Source: Shouchella clausii (GTDB lineage Bacteria > Bacillota > Bacilli > Bacillales > Bacillaceae_D). Taken from it: DNA of 64,000 nt. Position numbers and translations under genes: made by a program. The stretch covers positions 1,922,001 to 1,986,000 of the forward strand of contig NZ_CP019985.1 in assembly GCF_002250115.1 (NCBI RefSeq). Reading direction: 5' to 3'. The notes beneath the pieces were generated by a model. It had not been told where the DNA came from, did not search any database, and saw only the letters and a list, made by a program, of their open reading frames with translations. Within the stretch, counting starts at the first letter, position 1. Every line of letters starts with the position of its first letter. Below are positions 25,121 to 33,965 of this stretch, piece by piece.

Positions 25121-25996
25121 TCAGGTGCCTAGGCGATGCACTACTTGCTTTTTTGTAGGCATGCCGGATTGTGCTCCTGCTTTTTCAACGGAAAGCGAGG
25201 CAGCGGCGTTGGCGAAGGACACTGCTTCAGCTAATGGATGTTCGGATGCCAAAGCGGCAGCAAAGGCACCGTTAAATGTGTCTCCAGCGCCAGTCGTATC
25301 GACAGCTTTTGCTAAAAATCCATTGACGCGGACAAGACGGTTGCCATCATGGTAGGTGGCGCCTTTTTTTCCTTCTGTCACAATCAGCTTATTGGGATAG
25401 TTCCGAACCGCTTGTTCAACTGGTTGTTTAAAGATGGTTTGGCACTCTGTTTCATTTGGCGTTATAAAGTCGACTAGATCAAGCATGGACGGCGATAACT
25501 GTTGGGCGGGGGCAGGGTTTAGAATTGTGGTGCATTGTTCTTCCTTGCCAAGTTTTGCGATCTCTTCAATAAAAGGCAGCGGTACTTCAAGTTGAAGAAG
25601 CAGGACTTTTGATTGCCGCAACAGTTCCCGGTACAGCCCTGCCTCCTCGCGCTTCCAGCTAAAATTAGCGCCAGGAGCGACCACAATAGAATTGTCATTA
25701 TTTGTGACAGTAATCATTGCCACGCCGGTATGTGCCGCGTTGTCCACGTCTATGTAGCCTGTTTCCACTTGTTCGTTTCTCAAGTTCTCAGTCGCAAGCT
25801 TTCCATACGGATCATTGCCAACCCGGCCTACCATTGTTACCGCAGCACCTAGCCTGGCAGCAGCAACGGCTTGATTGGCTCCTTTCCCTCCTGGATTGGT
25901 TCGAAACTTGTCGCCGAGCACGGTTTCCCCAGGCACAGGCATATTACTTGTGTAAACGACAAGGTCGATGTTGATGCTTCCAACAATGGCGATCAA
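25121..25996 (-). CDS. rbsK: Ribokinase-family (PfkB) sugar kinase
   Basis: A 291-residue PfkB-fold kinase close to ribokinase: NTERMINAL MIAIVGSINIDLVVY, substrate motif GGKGANQAVAAARLG, and the C-terminal anion-hole/catalytic Asp motif DTTGAGDTFNGAFAAAL. With a DapA-like aldolase and a carboxylate importer next door, the true substrate may be a sugar or keto-deoxy sugar acid rather than ribose. Transcribed toward tctA from the region bearing an AAAACGTTTT operator at 26036, so it should share LacI control with 21217-25101. Confidence 0.85.
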   Translation of the reverse strand: MIAIVGSINIDLVVYTSNMPVPGETVLGDKFRTNPGGKGANQAVAAARLGAAVTMVGRVGNDPYGKLATENLRNEQVETGYIDVDNAAHTGVAMITVTNNDNSIVVAPGANFSWKREEAGLYRELLRQSKVLLLQLEVPLPFIEEIAKLGKEEQCTTILNPAPAQQLSPSMLDLVDFITPNETECQTIFKQPVEQAVRNYPNKLIVTEGKKGATYHDGNRLVRVNGFLAKAVDTTGAGDTFNGAFAAALASEHPLAEAVSFANAAASLSVEKAGAQSGMPTKKQVVHRLGT

Positions 25997-26035
25997 TGCA
26001 AACGCCTCCTTTCCCGAATACCTCTATTTTACAAT

Positions 26036-26175
26036 AAAACGTTTTCCTAAAGTAAGTCCTAATATCATAACTCGTATAAAAGTATCTTGCCTTTTGTGCC
26101 AACTGATAAAGGGTAAAATATGATAAAATAGATACACCAAATGAGGGAATACGTAAGGATTTTGTAAAACGTTTT
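26036..26175. promoter_or_regulatory. LacI-type operators of the kinase and lacI genes
   Basis: AAAACGTTTT at 26036-26045, 40 bases before the kinase start on the minus strand, and at 26166-26175, 18 bases before the lacI GTG on the plus strand. This suggests control of the kinase and autoregulation of the repressor. Confidence 0.75.
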
Positions 26176-26193
26176 GTGAGAGGGTCGATTGAT

Positions 26194-27204
26194 GTGAAAG
26201 TGACGATTAAAGAAGTGGCACGTCATGCTGGCGTATCCATTGCGACTGTATCGAAAGTCATTAATAACAGGGATTATGTCAGCGAGAAAACACGCGAAAA
26301 AGTCAAAAGAGCGATAGCGGAACTGCAATACGAAGTTAATGCAAATGCCCAAAGCTTGAAGGCAGTGCGTTCCAGAAAGGTAGCGGTGCTCGTCTCGGAT
26401 ATTTCCAATACGTATTTAATGTCGATTGCCAAGGCGGTAGAAGAAATGATCCGCTCCATCGGCTACCATATGATCTTGATGAGCCATAACGATGCGCCAG
26501 ATATAGAGTATGAGCTTTTGCAGATTGTGCAACAGCAACAAGTTGATGCAATGGTGTTAATCCCTACAGGAGAAAACAGTAGCACGATTAAACGGATGGT
26601 GACCCTTGGCGTACACGTCATCGCCGTTGATCGAAAAGTGAACGATTTGCAGACAGACTACATTGCCGATGACAATTTTTACGGTTCATATGAATCGGTT
26701 CGTTATTTGCAGTCGCTCAGGCATCAGCGCATTGCTGTGCTCTATGGCCACCGCCGAAATTCCATTGGCGAAGAACGGTATCAAGGCGCACTGGCAGCTT
26801 TAAAAGAAGGAAACACATACGACCCGACTCTGTTTCGTGGAGCGAATTTTAAAGAAGAAGAAGCCTATCGCCTCACCACTGAGTTGCTATCACTCCCGGA
26901 ACCTCCAACAGCAATTTATAGTGCTAACAATACAATGACCCTTGGCGTTTTACAGGCCATAAAAGAACGGGGATTGGAAATGCCCAATGACATTTCTGTG
27001 ATTGCCTTTGGAGATGAAACGCAATGGAAACTTTTTAGACCAAAGCTAACACTCATGGTCCAACAAGCTCAGCAAATTGGCCTTGAAGCAGCGATTATGC
27101 TAAAAAACCGTTTAACGATAGAAAAGCCTTACCCAGTGCAAGAGCGGATTATTAAGCCGGTTTTGCAACAAAATGAGACGTGCAACGTGCTTAGAGGACA
27201 TTAA
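26194..27204 (+). CDS. LacI-family transcriptional regulator
   Basis: A 336-residue repressor. The helix-turn-helix and hinge are TIKEVARHAGVSIATVSKVI and LQYEVNANAQSLKAVRSRKV, followed by the periplasmic-binding-protein-like sensor (VAVLVSDISNTYLMSIAKAV, IADDNFYGSYESVRYL, AIYSANNTMTLGVLQAI, DISVIAFGDETQWKL). The GTG at 26194 is preferred to one 18 bases upstream because GAGAGGG stands before it. Divergent from the kinase. Five copies of one perfect palindrome around this cluster mark its probable regulon. Confidence 0.92.
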   Translation: MKVTIKEVARHAGVSIATVSKVINNRDYVSEKTREKVKRAIAELQYEVNANAQSLKAVRSRKVAVLVSDISNTYLMSIAKAVEEMIRSIGYHMILMSHNDAPDIEYELLQIVQQQQVDAMVLIPTGENSSTIKRMVTLGVHVIAVDRKVNDLQTDYIADDNFYGSYESVRYLQSLRHQRIAVLYGHRRNSIGEERYQGALAALKEGNTYDPTLFRGANFKEEEAYRLTTELLSLPEPPTAIYSANNTMTLGVLQAIKERGLEMPNDISVIAFGDETQWKLFRPKLTLMVQQAQQIGLEAAIMLKNRLTIEKPYPVQERIIKPVLQQNETCNVLRGH

Positions 27205-27232
27205 CGGGGATTGGGGTGGGGCTAAGAACGAA

Positions 27233-27242
27233 AAAACGTTTT
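27233..27242. promoter_or_regulatory. Fifth AAAACGTTTT palindrome
   Basis: Lies 29 bases after the lacI stop codon with no obvious promoter or gene start beside it. It could be an auxiliary operator or mark a lost regulated gene. Confidence 0.5.
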
Positions 27243-27311
27243 GATATCACCGTTATCGACGGACACGAAAGACAGCTTCTCCAAGTTCACGGCGTTATTC
27301 CTCCATTTATT

Positions 27312-27344
27312 AGGAGGATCTCGCTGTCGCACTCTTTGTGAGTA
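27312..27344 (+). CRISPR. CRISPR leader-end and partial repeat remnant
   Basis: TAGGAGGATCTCGCTGTC (27311-27328) joined to GTCGCACTCTTTGTGAGT (27326-27343) copies the leader-repeat junction at 58444-58475 (TAGGGGGATTTCGCTGTC, GTCGCACTCCTTGTGAGT). The repeat is cut after 18 bases, where the glpX-derived sequence begins. Confidence 0.6.
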
Positions 27345-27595
27345 ACGGCTACTTCCAGACGACCAACAATTTGCCCGCTGCCAGCAAAGGAACCTCGACA
27401 ACCCCAATATTACTGAATCTTCATGATTTAGTCGCCTCACAACAATGCTTTTTATCGCTACAGGGATCACCGACGGCCTGCTCGTCGACGGAGTGGCAAA
27501 CGAAATCCGTGTTGTGTAGACGATCCATCGTCCTGAACAGGTATTGATGAAATATGGGGAGAAGCTCCACGTGTGTAGCGTTGGGTTTTTTAGTT
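27344..27595 (+). pseudogene. Broken duplicate of the glpX 3' end and its terminator
   Basis: From ACGGCTACTTCCAGACGACC this stretch follows glpX 20334-20640 base by base with scattered changes, including TTCATGATTTAGTCGCCTCA, GACGGCCTGCTCGTCGACGG and the CTCCACG terminator. Small deletions shift the frame. A 54-base block is lost between two GTCGACGG repeats (glpX 20482-20536 region), and the CAG of VVQT is changed to give TAG. It cannot make a protein. It starts exactly where a CRISPR repeat remnant ends. Confidence 0.85.
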
Positions 27596-27801
27596 ATGAG
27601 TTACGTGCTAGCTGCTGGATAGGGCGCTGAATGACGAATAAAAGACAAACCAAAAAAGAAGCTGAATCAAATGGTTTTCCCCTCTAAGCACCAGTAAAAT
27701 CCATAGGTCTAACCTCACAAGTCTTATATCAGTGTCATTATTTTCATATTTATGCTAAAAATGATAAAAAAGCGGTAGTGAGGCCTAAGGAGTCGAGCAG
27801 A

Positions 27802-28515
27802 ATGAACAAAAGCAAGACATTGCTGGCAGTTGTCATTGCCATGATGTTAGGAGGTTGTGGCCAAATGGGTAGCTCACCAGAAGAAGAGCCAGAAAAAACA
27901 CCAGCAGAAATGGACCCGGCAGACTTGCCGCAAATTGATGCGTTTCAAAATGAGTATTCCCGAGAAATGATGGTGTCGACAGAGCCAGTAGCTGATGGGT
28001 ATTATTTAATGCGCTCAAAAATCGGTGCCTTTACGATTTGGTTTCCAGAAGAGGCCGTGTTTATGTACAATGCGTCTGGCGTTGACGGGGATCATTATGA
28101 AAAAATCAGTTTTGCTTATGAAAATGAAGAGGAAAATCGAGGATATGTAGTCGGGTTTCAATATAACTATGGAGGAAATGCCAAAAAACCAGAACGGCTT
28201 TTGGATAACTTAAGGGGACGCTGGGATTATGAGGAAGAGTGGAAAGAAGTTGAGGATGAACACGGTCTTACATACTATGGGTATACAATAGAAGATTTTA
28301 AAGGCTATCAAAATTATGTTTTTATGGGGTACAAAGTGTTATCCCAGGAAGCGCCTCAAGCAATGGAGTTTCTTTATGTCGTTTCATGTTTAGATAAAGA
28401 AGCAGAAAGTTGCGAAATAGATTTTTCAAAAGAAGAAGCGTATGTGCTTCAGTGGGTAAAGTCGATTCAGTTTTCAGGGACTCGTGTCGATGAAGGCGAG
28501 ACGGATGGCGAATGA
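27802..28515 (+). CDS. Lipoprotein, copy 1 (possible TilA-like immunity protein)
   Basis: A 237-residue exported lipoprotein: MNKSKTLLAVVIAMMLGGC gives a lipobox with Cys19, then an acidic linker (EEEPEKTPAEMDPADLP) and a compact beta-rich domain with two Cys in its C-terminal part (VVSCLDKEAESC). No database family is recognised with certainty. It is followed by a paralogue and then a lipase-like protein. Lipoproteins in that place serve as immunity proteins for the type VII-secreted lipase TslA, which is the best guess here. The start is ATG 27802 after AAGGAG. Confidence 0.75.
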   Translation: MNKSKTLLAVVIAMMLGGCGQMGSSPEEEPEKTPAEMDPADLPQIDAFQNEYSREMMVSTEPVADGYYLMRSKIGAFTIWFPEEAVFMYNASGVDGDHYEKISFAYENEEENRGYVVGFQYNYGGNAKKPERLLDNLRGRWDYEEEWKEVEDEHGLTYYGYTIEDFKGYQNYVFMGYKVLSQEAPQAMEFLYVVSCLDKEAESCEIDFSKEEAYVLQWVKSIQFSGTRVDEGETDGE

Positions 28516-28689
28516 CGAACTCTTAAAAAGACAAACCGATAAGAAAGCAGAATAGCTTCTTCTCTCTCCAATCGCTTTCCAGTAACACCCGTAGGTATAA
28601 CCTCACAAGTCTTATGCCAGTGTCATTATTTTCATATTTATGTTAAGAATGATAAAAAAGCGGTAGTGAGGCCTAAGGAGTCGAGCAGA

Positions 28690-29388
28690 ATGGACAAAAG
28701 CAAGACATTGCTGGCAGTTGTCATTGCCATGATGTTAGGAGGTTGTGGCCAAATGGGTAGCTCACCAGAAGAAGAAACAGAAAAAACGCCAGCGGAAATG
28801 GACCCGGCAGACTTGCCGCAAATTGATGCGTTTCAAAATGAGTATTCCCGAGAAATGATGGTATCGACAGAACCAGTGGCGGACGGGTATTATTTAATGC
28901 GCTCGAAAATCGGCGTTTATACGATTTGGTTTCCAGAAGACGCCGTGTTTATGGACAATGCATCTGGAATTGATGGAGACCATTATGAAAAAATTAGTTT
29001 TGCTTATGAAAGTAAAGAAGAAAATTGGGGATATATAGCTGATTTTGAGTATTTCTATAGCGGTAGCGCGAATCGGCCAGAAAACAAATTAGAACGTTTG
29101 CGAAGAAGGTGGGATTTTGAGGGAGAATGGAAAGAACTCAAAGACGGTAAGACCACTCTATATTACGGGGTAAAGGAAAACGAAACCGAATACGGATTAG
29201 AAGTAGTGATTATTGGTTTTAAAGTATATGAAAGCGGGGTACCTCAGGCAACCGAATTTTCCTATATTGCCTCTTGTGTGGATAATAATCTAGATACTTG
29301 TCAAGTTCATCTAGACGAAGAAGAGGCTTTTGTACGTACGTGGGTGGAATCAATTGAATACACTCAAAGGGAGGAACACGATGGTTAA
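28690..29388 (+). CDS. Lipoprotein, copy 2 (possible TilA-like immunity protein)
   Basis: A 232-residue paralogue of the gene at 27802. Signal, lipobox Cys19 and the first ~110 residues are nearly identical; residues after about 115 are diverged, though two Cys (IASCVDNNLDTC) are kept. Its stop lies 8 bases inside the start of the lipase-like gene, so the two are translationally coupled. This coupling strengthens the idea that it protects the producer or chaperones the downstream protein. Function is inferred from layout only. Confidence 0.75.
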   Translation: MDKSKTLLAVVIAMMLGGCGQMGSSPEEETEKTPAEMDPADLPQIDAFQNEYSREMMVSTEPVADGYYLMRSKIGVYTIWFPEDAVFMDNASGIDGDHYEKISFAYESKEENWGYIADFEYFYSGSANRPENKLERLRRRWDFEGEWKELKDGKTTLYYGVKENETEYGLEVVIIGFKVYESGVPQATEFSYIASCVDNNLDTCQVHLDEEEAFVRTWVESIEYTQREEHDG

Positions 29389-31375
29389 CCAAGAGTTATT
29401 AAAAAAAGATGAGTTGTGGCTTCGTATTACCGAGTTGGAATATAAAATGAAACATGGTATGTCTAAAGAAGCATTTGAAAAAGAAGTGCGGCGAATTTAC
29501 ATTGAAGAAATGGGAGAAGAGCTTCCAGCAGACATGAAAATTTATACTTCAAGCGAAAGTAGCGAATTAAAATCAGATTATGATGGTACAGTACTTTATT
29601 TCGAAAACGAGGAAAAGAACATTAGCCAACTCTATGTTATTTCGCAAGGTTCTAATGACTCTGGTGATTGGTTATACAATGCGATTGGCTTGTTTCAAGG
29701 GAAAGATGCTTCACAGGCCGAGGATGCACTTAATTTGCTGGATGAGGCTGAAGTACAATTTGGTCTAAAAGGTAAGCAACCAGTTAAAATCGCATTAGGT
29801 CATTCGTTAGCGAATAATAATAACTTGACTGCCCAAGTTCTTGAACAGGAATTTAACCAAATATATGGAGTAAATGGTGCACAAATTAATGTGTATCAAC
29901 TTTATACTGCAGATACCGATTTCAGACAAAAAGTTAATCAAAACTTCAATCTACTTAGAACAGACAAAAACGCAATCTACACCCTCCCTCCTGATAAACT
30001 AGAACAGTTCGCCGTCGAGTACATAGAAGAAAAAATCGACACTAGTTCTATCCATCAGCTCCGTTCGAGCAATGACCCCCTTTATGCGTTGATGGAAAAT
30101 ACGAGAGGGTTTGTGACTGTTCCAGTAGAAGCGAAAGAGGGGATTGTAACGAACAAAAATTATGCAGGACTGTCGCCGCTTCTTGCCAATCTGCCAGATG
30201 AGGAAATCGCCAAGTGGCAAGCGATTTTTATGCCAGCCGCTGATGCGTATATGGATAATGGAGTGGATGGTGCCCTCGACGTGTTGGAAGAAATGACGGG
30301 TCTCAAGCGGACGGTGTTTGATGATGTGAGCGAGTTGCAGGCTGATCTTCAACAATTGCTGGAAGCGGACACGATTGATTTGTCAGAGTATCCTGTCTTT
30401 ATGCGGGGAGAGATGGCCCGTTCCCATGCACTAGGGCAAGTAGGGGCGAAAATTCCACAGGCCTTTGATTTGTTAAGCAAGGGACTAACAGAGTTTTACC
30501 ATATTAAGCAATTCCAGCGGAACGTAGGACCGATCATGGAGACGGTTCAAGGCTTAAACGATTCGGCTGAAGAGGTGTTCGGGTATTTGGTTGAGGCAGG
30601 CTATATTGATGAGGCTTCGAAAGACATCATTGTTAAGGAATTGAATGGGTTGACGGAATCGCTGGAAGTCCTTCATGATTATAAGCATCTTGAAGACGTA
30701 TATAAAGAATCACCGTATTTAATTCGGGATGGAGGAAGTGGACTGTTAGGAAGTGACGTGGCTTTTTTGCTGCTGTTAATCGAACATGGTGAAAAGTTGT
30801 ATGGCCATTGGCAGGCTTTAGAAAAGGAATTGCAAGAAGTTATGGATGAAATCGGCCATAGCCACAGCATCCATGAATTGTTGAACGCGCTGAATGCAGA
30901 AAACGGTGTTTCGTACTACAACAACCAAATGATAGTGAGCACACAACACGGAGGCGAGGAAATCCGTGTTAATTTAAGTGCCACTGTCGAAGCGTATTAC
31001 AACGGCCTATCCATTGTTGAGCAGCAACAGGAAAAAGTGCAAGCGTTTGTGCGCCTGTATGAGCATGAGGTCGTAGAGGATGTCGAAAACCGAAAAAAGG
31101 CGCTTGTCCAAGCGTTTGATGATATGGAAAGCAACCCTAAGGCCTATCAGCACTTGTTAAATAAAAGCCATGCGCCAGCAGGCAGCCGTATAGAGCGAAT
31201 TGTCGTCCATGACCAAATTGGCGGAATCACATTGCCTGAAGGGCCGGTGTGGGAAGCGGCTTTGGTGGAACAATTGGAAAAGCAGCGCACCTTCCTTGAA
31301 AAGATGCGTGAAGGGATCGAAGATATTTTTGATGAAGAACATAACGTTGCCGCGATTTTTACACTTTCGGGGTAA
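29381..31375 (+). CDS. Lipase-like protein with N-terminal hydrolase and C-terminal helical domain (TslA-like)
   Basis: A 664-residue protein without a signal peptide. Residues ~55-200 look like a DUF6792-type alpha/beta hydrolase: oxyanion-side segment VISQGSNDSGDWLYNAIGLF (86-105) and nucleophile elbow ALGHSLANNNN with Ser142. Residues ~340-664 are almost wholly helical with heptad-like stretches. This order (hydrolase first, helical targeting domain last) is that of the staphylococcal type VII lipase toxin TslA, whose immunity lipoprotein TilA is encoded next to it; here two such lipoproteins precede it. ATG 29381 follows GGGAGG. No T7SS genes are in the window. An intracellular lipase remains possible. 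Confidence 0.7.
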   Translation: MVNQELLKKDELWLRITELEYKMKHGMSKEAFEKEVRRIYIEEMGEELPADMKIYTSSESSELKSDYDGTVLYFENEEKNISQLYVISQGSNDSGDWLYNAIGLFQGKDASQAEDALNLLDEAEVQFGLKGKQPVKIALGHSLANNNNLTAQVLEQEFNQIYGVNGAQINVYQLYTADTDFRQKVNQNFNLLRTDKNAIYTLPPDKLEQFAVEYIEEKIDTSSIHQLRSSNDPLYALMENTRGFVTVPVEAKEGIVTNKNYAGLSPLLANLPDEEIAKWQAIFMPAADAYMDNGVDGALDVLEEMTGLKRTVFDDVSELQADLQQLLEADTIDLSEYPVFMRGEMARSHALGQVGAKIPQAFDLLSKGLTEFYHIKQFQRNVGPIMETVQGLNDSAEEVFGYLVEAGYIDEASKDIIVKELNGLTESLEVLHDYKHLEDVYKESPYLIRDGGSGLLGSDVAFLLLLIEHGEKLYGHWQALEKELQEVMDEIGHSHSIHELLNALNAENGVSYYNNQMIVSTQHGGEEIRVNLSATVEAYYNGLSIVEQQQEKVQAFVRLYEHEVVEDVENRKKALVQAFDDMESNPKAYQHLLNKSHAPAGSRIERIVVHDQIGGITLPEGPVWEAALVEQLEKQRTFLEKMREGIEDIFDEEHNVAAIFTLSG

Positions 31376-31435
31376 TAGGAGGATTGATGTCCTTCAGGGA
31401 ACAAAAATTGATAAAAAACTATTTCATTTTTCATC

Positions 31436-31465
31436 ACACGCTTAGTAGAGCTAGCGTGTTTTTTT
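31436..31465 (+). terminator. Terminator after the lipase-like gene
   Basis: ACACGCT, a 10-base loop and AGCGTGT followed by TTTTTT, 60 bases after the stop codon. Confidence 0.8.
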
Positions 31466-31580
31466 GTGTGCTAAACATGTTTAATCCTTCTTCAGATTAA
31501 AAGAATGGCGAAACCTGACATTCCTTGTCAGGAGAGTTTGTATCATGATTAGAAAAAACATTTGAAAGCGAGGGTAAGAA

Positions 31581-31853
31581 ATGAGTCGAGCAAAAATGAG
31601 GGAAAAAGCAAAGCAAATAAAAGACAGGGAGAAAGAACACAAAAATGCGATCCAAGCCCAGTTGCGTACGAAAATGCAACAGGTTAAGCAACCATCTATA
31701 TCACAGAATCCACCAACAATATCCATCAGCGAACAGCTGCAGATAGAAAGGAAAAAACGGAAGCGTCTATCAAAGCAGTTACTTCATATGGAAAAGAAGA
31801 TTGAGCAAACAACGGCTATACTCACAAAAAAAGAAGCACAGACGGGGATTTGA
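31581..31853 (+). CDS. Small charged coiled-coil protein
   Basis: A 90-residue, highly basic and Gln-rich helical protein (MSRAKMREKAKQIKDREKEH, a Pro/Ser break near residues 35-45, then IERKKRKRLSKQLLHMEKKI). GAGGG stands 6 bases before the ATG. It is separated from the lipase-like gene by a terminator, so it has its own transcript. No family recognised. Small helical accessory proteins are known for type VII lipase substrates, but its strong charge and separate transcription make that link weak. Confidence 0.5.
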   Translation: MSRAKMREKAKQIKDREKEHKNAIQAQLRTKMQQVKQPSISQNPPTISISEQLQIERKKRKRLSKQLLHMEKKIEQTTAILTKKEAQTGI

Positions 31854-32044
31854 TTAGATTGACTGTCTTAGCGACTAACGTTTTATATGAACTTATTGGA
31901 CTATAAAGGAAGATATTAGTTTGGGGCAGATTGATGAAATCTGGGCTTTAGTAAAAATTATTGCAATTCTCCTCAAAATAGCGTTAAGCCATGAGGCGGT
32001 TTCTTTCTTATAATGAAGGCAAATCGTCAGAGAGGAGATAATAG

Positions 32045-32992
32045 ATGCGTATACAGACAGAAGAGTTATTGGCTTCCTCGAAATCAGCTAGGTTGAGAAA
32101 GAAGCAAAAATCGTCGCTTGAGAAAAATGAACATATAGCGGGCTGGCTTTTTGTTGCGCCGATGTTGATCGGCGTCTTTATGTTCGTGTTGCTGCCGATT
32201 GCGGCAACATTTGTATTAAGTATGACGGATTGGAAATTTGTGCAGAGCATGGATCAGCTTAAGTGGGTTGGTTTCGGGAATTTTACTGAATTGATGAGTG
32301 ACCGTGTTTTTTTAAAGTCACTGTTAAACAATGGGATTTTTTTATTGACAGTCCCTATTTGTATGGCGATCTCGCTTTTGTTAGCTGTAGTTATCAATAA
32401 AAGCGTTTACATGAAAGGCTACTTTAAAGTTGCTTTTTTCATGCCCTACATTTCAAGCGTTGTCGCTATTGCTGTGGTCTGGCAAGTGTTGTTTCATCCT
32501 TCCGCTGGTCCGATTAATCAGACATTAATGGCTTTAGGGATAGATAACCCGCCAAAGTGGATTGCTGATCCCAATTTTTCCTTGATTTCAGTCATGCTGA
32601 TTCAAATATGGATTTCTGTTGGGTTTAATTTGATCGTTTATATTGCTGGACTACAAGCGATTCCGAAACAATTGTATGAGGCGGCGGAAATGGATGGAGC
32701 CAATGGATGGGATAAATTTCGCAAAATTACGTTTCCGATGGTGTCTCCGACTTCTTTTTTCTTATTGATCACCGGCATTATTGCCAGCTTTAAAGTGTTT
32801 GACCTGATCGCGGTGCTAACAAAGGGCGGGCCGATGCATTCCTCCAGTGTACTGGTTTGGCACTTGTATGATACGGCTTTTGTCAATTTAGACATCGGCT
32901 ATTCATCTGCGATGGCGATGGTCCTATTCGTAATTGTTTTTCTCATTACGATTATCCAATGGGTCGGCCAAAAGAAGTGGGTTAACTACTGA
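32045..32992 (+). CDS. ABC sugar transporter permease 1 (UgpA/LacF type)
   Basis: A 315-residue permease with six helices and the MalF-type EAA loop YEAAEMDGANGWDKFRKITFP. The N-terminal ~40 residues are cytoplasmic and basic. It has a near-consensus -10 (TATAAT at about 32012) and GGAG before ATG. It pairs with the second permease, which begins 19 bases after its stop. No ATPase gene is encoded nearby, so a shared MsmX-type ATPase is probable. Confidence 0.92.
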   Translation: MRIQTEELLASSKSARLRKKQKSSLEKNEHIAGWLFVAPMLIGVFMFVLLPIAATFVLSMTDWKFVQSMDQLKWVGFGNFTELMSDRVFLKSLLNNGIFLLTVPICMAISLLLAVVINKSVYMKGYFKVAFFMPYISSVVAIAVVWQVLFHPSAGPINQTLMALGIDNPPKWIADPNFSLISVMLIQIWISVGFNLIVYIAGLQAIPKQLYEAAEMDGANGWDKFRKITFPMVSPTSFFLLITGIIASFKVFDLIAVLTKGGPMHSSSVLVWHLYDTAFVNLDIGYSSAMAMVLFVIVFLITIIQWVGQKKWVNY

Positions 32993-33011
32993 GAAAAAAG
33001 GAGAGACGGTT

Positions 33012-33842
33012 TTGAAACAAATCAATGTACGAAAACTCATTACCACAGTTATTGTTTTCTTGACAAGCCTTTTGTTTTTATTGCCATTCGCTTGGATGCT
33101 GTCTACGTCATTTAAAATTGAAGCCGATGTGTTCACTTATCCGATCCAATGGATTCCTGAAAGGTGGAACGGTTTTAACAATTATATGGAAGTATGGTTT
33201 GGCGATTATCCTTTCTACCTTTATTATTGGAATTCTTTAAAAGTAGCCGTGTTAACAACTGTCTTATCTTGTACAGTTTCTGCGCTTGCGGCTTACGGGT
33301 TTTCAAAAGTGCGGTTCCCAGCAGGCAAATGGTTGTTTTTAATTGTCCTTGCGACATATATGGTTCCGCAGCAGGCGAGTTTAGTGCCCCAGTTTATTTT
33401 GTATCGCCAAATTGGCTTGTTCGATAGCCATCTTGGGCTTATTTTGCTAGGGAGTTTCAGTGTTCTAGGAACATTTATGCTGCGGCAATTTTTTATGGGC
33501 ATTCACGATGAATACATTGAAGCGGCTAAAATTGACGGCGCAGGCCAATGGAAGATCTTTTGGCGGATTGCGCTGCCGATTGTTAAGCCAGCGATTGCCA
33601 CATATGCGATTTTGCGTTTCATTTGGACATGGAATGATTACCAAAATCCGCTGATTTTTTTACGGACCGATGCTTTATATACGATTCAGTTGGCTATGCA
33701 AAAGTTTACAACCATTAATGGCGAGTTTTATTCACTGATTATGGCGGCTGCTGTTTCTGCGATCTTGCCATTGCTACTTATTTTCATCTTCGGGCAAAAG
33801 CAAGTAATTGACGGTATTGCGCTTGGTGGGGTCAAAGGGTAA
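33012..33842 (+). CDS. ABC sugar transporter permease 2 (UgpE/LacG type)
   Basis: A 276-residue MalG-type permease with six helices, the FLLPFAWMLSTSFK start, TYMVPQQASLVPQF and the EAA loop YIEAAKIDGAGQWKIFWRIALP. The TTG at 33012 is taken as start because AGGAGAG lies 6 bases upstream; longer readings would overlap the first permease. It forms the heterodimeric channel with the previous gene. Confidence 0.92.
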   Translation: MKQINVRKLITTVIVFLTSLLFLLPFAWMLSTSFKIEADVFTYPIQWIPERWNGFNNYMEVWFGDYPFYLYYWNSLKVAVLTTVLSCTVSALAAYGFSKVRFPAGKWLFLIVLATYMVPQQASLVPQFILYRQIGLFDSHLGLILLGSFSVLGTFMLRQFFMGIHDEYIEAAKIDGAGQWKIFWRIALPIVKPAIATYAILRFIWTWNDYQNPLIFLRTDALYTIQLAMQKFTTINGEFYSLIMAAAVSAILPLLLIFIFGQKQVIDGIALGGVKG

Positions 33843-33965
33843 AGGCAAGAATAGATGTCAAATTATTGCTAATATCGGTAAAATTATTTTCGTCTCATGA
33901 GAAAAACGCTTTGCTATAATTTTGTTTGAAAGGGTTTTCATGAGGCGTTCAAAGGGGGAGTAAGG

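Larger units (their letters stand above)
27638..29388 (+). repeat. Tandem duplication of a lipoprotein gene with its upstream region
   Basis: Two units of about 888 bases, beginning near 27638 and 28526. They match almost perfectly from ACCTCACAAGTCTTAT (27711 and 28598) through the first ~110 codons. The second halves are clearly diverged, showing either relaxed or diversifying change after duplication, or gene conversion limited to the 5' half. Confidence 0.8.

Noticed and set aside
31387-31500. 37-codon frame after the lipase-like gene
   Set aside because: Ribosome binding site is only 4 bases from the ATG and the frame runs through a terminator.
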